DNA of 10,501 bases. It comes from an uncultured Beijerinckiaceae bacterium (lineage in GTDB: Bacteria; Pseudomonadota; Alphaproteobacteria; Rhizobiales; Beijerinckiaceae). The notes below the pieces were generated by a model. That model did not search any database and was not told the origin of the DNA. It was given only the letters and a program-made list of their open reading frames with translations. Every line of letters begins with the position of its first letter. The stretch's first letter is position 1. The translations under genes and the position numbers were made by a program. This document shows, piece by piece, positions 6,041 through 10,501 of this stretch. The DNA lies in NCBI GenBank assembly GCA_937863205.1, contig CALMGA010000576.1, positions 1 through 10,501 on the forward strand, given 5' to 3'.

Positions 6041-6849
6041 CCGCCTCCGACCTCGTGATCGTCGCCGCGCCGCGCGCCACCGCTCGCGCCTTGCTCCTGG
6101 GCGACCGCATCGATGCCGCCGGCCTGGAGCGGGCGGATACGCTCTCGGCCAACCCGCTGGCCTTCCGCGCCGGCGCCGGCGGGCTGGTCGTGCTCTACCG
6201 CTTCGGCGTCGCCGTCACCGTCGGCCTGTCGCCGCTCGAAGAAGACGAGGTGATCGGCCAGATCAAGGCACGTTTGTCCGGTCCGCACGCCCACATCGAC
6301 GACGAAACGGCCACCCTGGTCGTCGTCGGCGAGGGCGAGGACCGCATCCCGCCCGGCGGCGCGATGGAACTGCGGGACCTGTCGCCGGCGCGCCTGCTGG
6401 TCGTCGCCGACGCGATGGCGAAGTCGGTGTCGCTCGGCCGCGACGAACGCGAGGTGAATGCCGTTTTCGACGTGATCGAGCCCTTCGCCGCGCGCTTGTC
6501 CGCCCAGGGCCAAGTCCCGCGCCAGCGCCGCTCCGTGCTCAAGCTGATCGGGCAGACGCTGCTGGTCCAGCACCGCGTGTCCGGCCGCGTCGCGGTGGAG
6601 GAGAAACCCGACGTTCTGTGGGATCGCCCGGACCTGGAGCGCCTGTACGCCCGGCTGGAGGACGAATACGAGCTGAAGGAGCGGGCGCAGACCTTGAAGC
6701 GCAAGCTCGACGTGATCGCCGAAACCGCCCGGGCGCTGACCGACATCATCGACGCCGACCGTTCGACCCGGCTGGAGCTGCTCGTCGTCGGGTTGATCCT
6801 GGCCGAGTTGCTGCTGACGGTCGGGCAGATCATCTTCGCCCGGCACTGA
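6037..6849 (+). CDS. RMD1/DUF155 family membrane-anchored protein
   Basis: A 270-residue protein matching the RMD1 (DUF155, YagE) family, known from yeast Rmd1 and mitochondrial RMND1; its bacterial role is unresolved. Seen: an N-terminal alpha/beta part (1-110), the helical segment ADAMAKSVSLGRDEREVN (124-141), RSVLKLIGQTLLVQHRVS (165-182), KPDVLWDRPDLERLYARLE (190-208), a long heptad-like helix (about 198-243), the family's DRSTRLELL (241-249), and one C-terminal membrane span (about 247-266) followed by a short ARH tail. Topology is inferred as mostly cytoplasmic with a tail anchor. The GTG start overlaps the peptidase TGA (GTGA); no better start gives a full N-terminus. It is last in the serB operon. 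It ends 20 bases from the convergent hydrolase gene, and no terminator hairpin is visible in that gap. Confidence 0.88.
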   Translation: MTASDLVIVAAPRATARALLLGDRIDAAGLERADTLSANPLAFRAGAGGLVVLYRFGVAVTVGLSPLEEDEVIGQIKARLSGPHAHIDDETATLVVVGEGEDRIPPGGAMELRDLSPARLLVVADAMAKSVSLGRDEREVNAVFDVIEPFAARLSAQGQVPRQRRSVLKLIGQTLLVQHRVSGRVAVEEKPDVLWDRPDLERLYARLEDEYELKERAQTLKRKLDVIAETARALTDIIDADRSTRLELLVVGLILAELLLTVGQIIFARH

Positions 6850-6869
6850 CGGCCAAGCCCGACACTGCT

Positions 6870-7757
6870 TTACAGAAAGGCGAGCAGCTCCGCGAGCACG
6901 GCGTCGGGCTCTTCCTCCTGCAGGCAATGCCCGCACGGCAGCGCCCGGCCGCGTACGTCGAGAGCCTTGTCGCGCCAGGTGTCGAGCACGTCGTAGAGCG
7001 CGCCCACCGTGCCCTCGCCGCCCCACAGGGCGAGCAGCGGCACGGCGATCCGGCGTTCGGCGTCGGCGGCATCGTGGGCGAGGTCGATCGTGGCGGCGGC
7101 GCGGTAGTCCTCGCAGATCGCAGGGATCGAGCTTTGATAGCAGCGCAGGTATTCGGCGAAGATGGCCGGCCCGGTCGCGCCCGACGTCTTGACCTGATGG
7201 CCGATGTGGGCGTGCAGGAAGAACTCGGCGTCGGCCGAGATCATGCGCTCCGGCAAGGGCGCCGGCTGGATCAGGAAGAACCACCAGAAATAGCGCGTGG
7301 CGAACGCCTTGTCGGTGCGCGCGTACATCGTCGCGGTCGGGGCGATGTCGAACACGGCGACCCGGCTGACCGCGTCGGGATGGTCGAGCGCCATGCGATG
7401 GGCGACCCGTCCGCCGCGATCATGGCCGACCACCGCGAAGCGGTCGTGGCCCAGGAGGCGCATCAGCGCGACCTGGTCGGCGGCCATCGCGCGCTTGGAA
7501 TAGTTGACGTGGTCGTCGCCGCCGTCCGGCTTCGAGCTGTCGCCGTAGCCGCGCAGGTCGGCGGCGACGACGCGGAAGCGCTCGGCCAGCCGCGGGGCAA
7601 CCTTGTGCCAGGTGACGTGCGTCTGCGGATGGCCGTGCAGCAGCAGCAGCGGCGGTCCGCTGCCGCCGACAGCCGCGCGGATGGCGAGACCGTCGCCGAC
7701 GGCGACGTCGTGGAGTTGGAAGCCCGGCAGGAACGGGGCCTCGCCGATCAGCGTCAA
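6870..7757 (-). CDS. alpha/beta hydrolase, haloacetate dehalogenase-like
   Basis: A 295-residue alpha/beta-hydrolase closest by motif to fluoroacetate/haloacetate dehalogenases. Seen: oxyanion region HGHPQTHVTW (41-50), DLRGYGDSSKP (68-78), nucleophile elbow GHDRGGRVAHRMALDHP (111-127) with D113, and R114/R117 matching the carboxylate-binding arginines. FDIAPT (136-141) holds the acidic D137. The cap has WWFFLIQPAPLPE (158-170) and Y218 in CEDYRA, and the catalytic histidine is H277 in CGHCLQEEEP. Odd: the halide-pocket His of characterised enzymes is W158, although W159 and Y218 are kept, so defluorination cannot be assumed. Start: TTG 7757 with AGGGAG seven bases upstream; no ATG is suitably placed. 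No signal peptide is seen. It is divergent from the tartrate-type dehydrogenase (156 bases apart) and convergent with the RMD1 gene. Confidence 0.86.
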   Translation of the reverse strand: MTLIGEAPFLPGFQLHDVAVGDGLAIRAAVGGSGPPLLLLHGHPQTHVTWHKVAPRLAERFRVVAADLRGYGDSSKPDGGDDHVNYSKRAMAADQVALMRLLGHDRFAVVGHDRGGRVAHRMALDHPDAVSRVAVFDIAPTATMYARTDKAFATRYFWWFFLIQPAPLPERMISADAEFFLHAHIGHQVKTSGATGPAIFAEYLRCYQSSIPAICEDYRAAATIDLAHDAADAERRIAVPLLALWGGEGTVGALYDVLDTWRDKALDVRGRALPCGHCLQEEEPDAVLAELLAFL

Positions 7758-7913
7758 GTCACCTCTCCCTCGCGTTCGCAGACGCTTCGCCAACTTCGGG
7801 CCCCGGCGAGGAGTTCGCTCGCCGCAGGGCCGGAATGCCGCCTCAACCGATCGCGGCTTGGCGTGTTGATCGAGCGATGCAGGCTGGGAGTGCTTGCAGT
7901 TCAGGAGTTCGCT
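7758..7913. promoter_or_regulatory. divergent intergenic region between hydrolase and dehydrogenase genes
   Basis: A 156-base gap that must carry promoters in both directions. It holds a GGCGAG/CTCGCC inverted repeat (7805-7823, 7-base loop) and remnants of the CCTCTCCC-type intergenic motif at 7762-7770. I see no convincing -35/-10 pair and no clear operator. Confidence 0.35.
7765..7770 (-). promoter_or_regulatory. ribosome-binding site deciding the hydrolase TTG start
   Basis: AGGGAG on the minus strand, seven bases before the TTG at 7757-7755. It is the only good ribosome-binding signal near the conserved N-terminus. The frame continues open upstream but would run antisense through the dehydrogenase gene, so TTG is preferred. 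Confidence 0.55.
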
Positions 7914-8999
7914 ATGTCCGACAAGCGGAGCTACCGCATCGCCGCCATCCCCGGCGACGGCATCGGCAAGGAAACGCTCCCCCAGGGCTGCCGCGTGCTG
8001 GAGGCGGCGGCGGAGCGCTTCGGCTTCCGGCTCGCCTTCGACCCGATCGAGTTCGCCTCCTGCGACTATTACGCGAAGCACGGCGCGATGATGCCCGACA
8101 ACTGGAAGGAGCGGATCGGGGGGCACGACGCCATCTTCTTCGGCGCGGTCGGCTGGCCGGCCAGCTTGCCCGACCACGTTTCGCTGTGGGGCTCGCTGGT
8201 GCAGTTCCGTCGCGCCTTCGATCAGTACGTCAACCTGCGCCCGGTGCGCCTGATGCCCGGCGTGCGCTCGCCCCTCGCCGGCCGCGAGCCGGGCTCCATC
8301 GACATGATGATCGTGCGCGAGAACACCGAGGGCGAGTATTCGTCGATCGGCGGCCGCGCCTTTCCCGACAGCGAGCGCGAGTTCGTGGTGCAGGAAACGA
8401 TCATGACGCGCCACGGCGTCGACCGCGTGCTGGCTTACGCCTTCGACCTCGCCCGCCGGCGCCCGAAGAAGCACCTGACGTCGGCCACCAAGTCGAACGG
8501 CATCTCGATCTCGATGCCGTACTGGGACGAGCGGGTCGAGGCGATGGGGGCCCGCTACCCCGACATCCGCCGGGACAAGTACCACATCGACATCCTCGCA
8601 GCCCACTTCGTGCTCAACCCCGACCGCTTCGACGTGGTGGTGGCGTCGAACCTCTTCGGCGACATCCTGTCCGACCTCGGGCCGGCCTGCACCGGCACCA
8701 TCGGCATCGCCCCGGCCGGCAACATCGACCCCGAACGTCGGTTCCCCTCGCTGTTCGAACCGGTGCACGGCTCGGCGCCCGACATCGCCGGGCAGAACAT
8801 CGCCAATCCCATCGGCCAGATCTGGGCGGGATCGATGATGCTGGATCACCTGGGCGAGACGGACGCCGCCGCGGCCGTGCTCGCGGCCATCGAAAGCGTG
8901 CTGGTCGACAAGGCGCACTGCACCCGCGACCTCGGCGGGCGGACGTCCACGGCCGCCTGCGGCGAGGCGGTCGCCGCCGCCGTCCGCCGGGCCACCTAG
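7914..8999 (+). CDS. tartrate dehydrogenase / D-malate dehydrogenase (decarboxylating) family
   Basis: A 361-residue NAD-dependent beta-hydroxyacid oxidative decarboxylase related to isopropylmalate and isocitrate dehydrogenases, the size of known tartrate dehydrogenases. Seen: nucleotide-fold start IAAIPGDGIGKE (9-20), the subfamily stretch FFGAVGWPASLPDHVSLWGS (75-94), substrate arginines around 99-109 and R135, RENTEGEY (135-142, catalytic Y142), and TSATKSNGIS (189-198) with catalytic K193. Metal-ligand aspartates are D226, D250 and D254 in HIDILAAHF and SNLFGDILSDLG, and the NAD loop is EPVHGSAPDIAG (282-293). LPDHVSLWG separates it from LeuB. Members act on L-tartrate, meso-tartrate and D-malate, so ttuC and dmlA naming cannot be resolved here. 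Strong AGGAG (7903-7907) precedes the ATG by six bases. It leads a two-gene unit with the phosphoesterase. Confidence 0.92.
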   Translation: MSDKRSYRIAAIPGDGIGKETLPQGCRVLEAAAERFGFRLAFDPIEFASCDYYAKHGAMMPDNWKERIGGHDAIFFGAVGWPASLPDHVSLWGSLVQFRRAFDQYVNLRPVRLMPGVRSPLAGREPGSIDMMIVRENTEGEYSSIGGRAFPDSEREFVVQETIMTRHGVDRVLAYAFDLARRRPKKHLTSATKSNGISISMPYWDERVEAMGARYPDIRRDKYHIDILAAHFVLNPDRFDVVVASNLFGDILSDLGPACTGTIGIAPAGNIDPERRFPSLFEPVHGSAPDIAGQNIANPIGQIWAGSMMLDHLGETDAAAAVLAAIESVLVDKAHCTRDLGGRTSTAACGEAVAAAVRRAT

Positions 9000-9001
9000 G
9001 C

Positions 9002-9634
9002 GTGGCGACCTTCTTCACCGCCGACACGCATTTCGGCGACGCTCACATCCTGCGCCTCCGCGGCGTCCTGTTCGCGGACGTGGAGGCGCATGACGAGGCC
9101 CTGATCGCCCGCTGGAACGAGACCGTGGCGCCCGGCGACGACATTTGGCACCTCGGCGATTTCGCCGCCAATGCCAGCCGCGAGCATGTCGCGGCCGTGT
9201 TCGCCCGCCTCAACGGGCGCAAGCGCCTGGTGCGCGGCAACCACGACACCAACCGCGTGCTGGAGCTGCCCTGGTGCGACCCGCCGGTGGAAAGCCTGCG
9301 CCTCGCCCTGTACGATGCGGCGGGTGTGGAATGGCGGCTGTTCCTGGCGCACTACGCCCATCGCGCCTGGCCGGGGCTGTGGCGCGGGGCACGGCACTTC
9401 TACGGCCACACCCACGCGCAGATCCCCGACACGCTGCGGTCCTGCGACGTCGGCGTGGACGCGTGGGATTATCGCCCGATCGATCTCGCGGCGGCGGCGG
9501 CCCGCCAGGATGCCGCGACGATCGTCCCCGACGAGCTGGTACTCAAGGAAGCGAGGCGCAAATCCGAAAAGGCCGCCGAACCCGAGAACACCCCCTCGCC
9601 GTGCGGCGAGGAGGTGAAGGGTGAGCGCGCTTGA
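9002..9634 (+). CDS. metallophosphoesterase (calcineurin-like), cytoplasmic
   Basis: A 210-residue binuclear-metal phosphoesterase of the short single-domain type. Metal-site motifs in order: FTADTHFGD (5-13; D8, H10), WHLGDFA (49-55; D53), RGNHD (78-82; N80, H81), LAHYAHRAWPG (115-125; H117) and YGHTHAQIPD (134-143; H136, H138), then GVDAWDYRPI (151-160), a tail shared with close homologues. No signal peptide is seen. The GTG start is two bases after the dehydrogenase stop, so translation is probably coupled; the ribosome-binding signal is poor. The last 15 or so residues (NTPSPCGEEVKGERA) are translated from a hairpin-forming repeat-like sequence and look like a late extension. The substrate is unknown; a link to tartrate or D-malate metabolism is only positional. 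Confidence 0.88.
   Translation: MATFFTADTHFGDAHILRLRGVLFADVEAHDEALIARWNETVAPGDDIWHLGDFAANASREHVAAVFARLNGRKRLVRGNHDTNRVLELPWCDPPVESLRLALYDAAGVEWRLFLAHYAHRAWPGLWRGARHFYGHTHAQIPDTLRSCDVGVDAWDYRPIDLAAAAARQDAATIVPDELVLKEARRKSEKAAEPENTPSPCGEEVKGERA
9594..9611. repeat. hairpin within the 3' end of the phosphoesterase gene
   Basis: CCTCGCC (9594-9600) and GGCGAGG (9605-9611) enclose GTGC, a perfect 7-bp stem inside the last codons of the phosphoesterase. Its surroundings resemble common alphaproteobacterial intergenic repeat remnants (CCCCTCGCC...GAAGGGTGAGCGC), suggesting the original stop codon was lost and translation runs into the repeat. Confidence 0.45.
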
Positions 9635-9647
9635 GCTGGCGCGCGCT
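9624..9647. terminator. inverted repeat between convergent genes, possible bidirectional terminator
   Basis: AGCGCGC (9624-9630) and GCGCGCT (9641-9647) form a 7-bp GC stem with a 10-base loop containing the phosphoesterase stop codon. It ends three bases from the phosphate transporter stop. It is suitably placed to end transcription from both sides, but neither side has a T-run. Confidence 0.35.
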
Positions 9648-9649
9648 GC

Positions 9650-10501
9650 TCAGAACACCACGCGCAGGATCGCGAACAGGATGCCGGCGATCAGCATCGC
9701 GCAGGGCAGGGTGAGCACCCAGGCCATCGCGATCGAGCGCACGGTCGACCATTGCAGGCCGGAGCCGTTGGCGGACATCGTGCCGGCGACGCCGCTCGAC
9801 AGGATGTGCGTCGTCGAGACCGGCAGGCCGAACATTTCCGCGCCCAGGATCGTCACCGCCGCCACCGTTTCCGCCGACGCGCCCTGGGCGTAGGTGAGGT
9901 GCGTCTTGCCGATGCGCTCGCCCACCGTCACCACGATGCGCTTCCAGCCGATCATCGTGCCCAGGCCCAGCGCGATGGCGACCGACACCTTGACCCAGCG
10001 CGGGATGAAGCGGGTGCCGTTGTTCAGTTCTCCGGCATAGGACTTCAGCACGGGGCCCTCGCCGGCCGACAGCTTGACGTCGGCGGTCGGGATCAGGCGG
10101 ATCGCGTCGGACGTCAGGTACATGGAGTTGCGCAGGTTGGGCGTCGCGCTCGCCGGCACGCGGCCGACCGAGCCGTAGCTTTGGACGCCGTTCTGGATGT
10201 CGGCGGTGATGGCGGCGAGGTCGGCGAACACCGCCGGCTTGTCGAGGACGCGGGTCTTCAGCGCCTCGCCGAGTTCCTTGCGGGCCTGATCGGGCGCCGG
10301 GATCGCGGCCGAGCCGGCATGCGCCTTGAACACGTCCTGCGCCTTTTGCGAGACTTCGACGAAGTGCGGGGTGTTGGCCTCCGACATGGTGCGGTTGAGG
10401 GCGTAGGCGGTCGGGGCGACGCCGATCAGGATCAGCATGATGAGCCCCATGCCCTTCTGCCCGTCGTTGCCGCCGTGGGCGAAGGACACGCCGGTGCAGG
10501 T
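9650..10501 (-). CDS. inorganic phosphate transporter, Pit family (C-terminal part, cut by window edge)
   Basis: The last 283 residues of a PHO4/Pit-family inner-membrane transporter that takes up metal-phosphate with protons; the start lies beyond the right edge, so this is not a truncation in the genome. Seen (numbering from the edge): SFAHGGNDGQKGMG (6-19), the first Pit signature, then a membrane span (about 18-34). A hydrophilic loop follows (about 36-160), including NSMYLTSDAIRLI. Further spans lie near 170-195 and 210-230. The second signature FGLPVSTTHILSSGVAGTM is near 222-240, and a last span (about 253-280) ends the protein. A GTG at 10489 is internal: the frame is open to the edge and the conserved signature begins there. 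PitA-like assignment is confident at family level. It converges on the metallophosphoesterase gene with 15 bases between stops. Confidence 0.93.
   Translation of the reverse strand, partial: TCTGVSFAHGGNDGQKGMGLIMLILIGVAPTAYALNRTMSEANTPHFVEVSQKAQDVFKAHAGSAAIPAPDQARKELGEALKTRVLDKPAVFADLAAITADIQNGVQSYGSVGRVPASATPNLRNSMYLTSDAIRLIPTADVKLSAGEGPVLKSYAGELNNGTRFIPRWVKVSVAIALGLGTMIGWKRIVVTVGERIGKTHLTYAQGASAETVAAVTILGAEMFGLPVSTTHILSSGVAGTMSANGSGLQWSTVRSIAMAWVLTLPCAMLIAGILFAILRVVF

Noticed and set aside
6850..6869. Possible bidirectional terminator between the RMD1 and hydrolase genes
   Set aside because: The 20-base gap contains no stem and no T-run that I can find.
7805..7823. GGCGAG/CTCGCC palindrome as an operator for the hydrolase/dehydrogenase pair
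   Set aside because: It resembles the GC-rich intergenic repeat remnants seen elsewhere in this window and is not specific enough to call an operator.
5826..7913. Long in-frame extension upstream of the tartrate-type dehydrogenase
   Set aside because: The extension covers the peptidase, RMD1 and hydrolase regions in wrong frames. ATG 7914 with AGGAG gives the standard family N-terminus and length.
7758..8918. Long in-frame extension upstream of the alpha/beta hydrolase on the minus strand
   Set aside because: It is antisense to the dehydrogenase, with composition of a shadow frame. The TTG at 7757 with a good ribosome-binding site fits family length.
1..10501. Defence system, mobile element, CRISPR or biosynthetic cluster
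   Set aside because: No transposase, integrase, direct-repeat array, nuclease-helicase pair or assembly-line enzyme is visible. Gene content and codon bias are uniformly chromosomal.

Overview
The window is very GC-rich with strong GC bias at third codon positions. It carries an ordinary chromosomal gene set that points to an alphaproteobacterium, possibly Rhodospirillales-like. The main taxonomic hint is the head-to-head miaA/serB pair, an arrangement I associate with alphaproteobacteria; the order-level guess is inference. I see no tRNA, rRNA, CRISPR array, insertion sequence or phage gene.

Layout from left to right. (1) At 1-36 (minus) the first 12 codons of an unidentified gene may run off the edge. 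(2) At 52-774 (minus) lies a divergent endonuclease III-family glycosylase with an intact 4Fe-4S cysteine set. A non-coding stretch follows (775-1155). (3) Aldose 1-epimerase (galactose mutarotase) occupies 1156-2196 (minus). (4) A hairpin-rich divergent intergenic region (2197-2545) separates it from a small secreted Gly/Tyr-rich protein of unknown function (2546-3028, plus). That gene faces miaA (3127-4062, minus), with two inverted repeats between them. (5) From 4098 rightward runs a tight operon: serB phosphoserine phosphatase, a P1/DmpA-type N-terminal-nucleophile peptidase, and an RMD1/DUF155 membrane-anchored protein. Each junction is a 4-base start/stop overlap (ATGA, then GTGA). (6) A haloacetate-dehalogenase-like alpha/beta hydrolase (6870-7757, minus) converges on it. 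It is divergent from a second short operon: tartrate/D-malate-type dehydrogenase (7914-8999) and a metallophosphoesterase starting 2 bases later (9002-9634). (7) That pair converges on the C-terminal part of a Pit-family inorganic phosphate transporter (9650 to the right edge, minus).

Functionally this is base-excision repair, sugar anomer conversion, tRNA A37 isopentenylation, serine biosynthesis, hydroxy-acid oxidation and phosphate uptake. The genes do not form one obvious pathway. I did not find a convincing undescribed multi-gene system. The nearest candidate is the translationally coupled serB-P1 peptidase-RMD1 trio. Single-gene oddities worth following are the alpha/beta hydrolase, which has lost the halide-pocket histidine, the endonuclease III homologue without the usual Gln wedge motif, and the orphan secreted protein.
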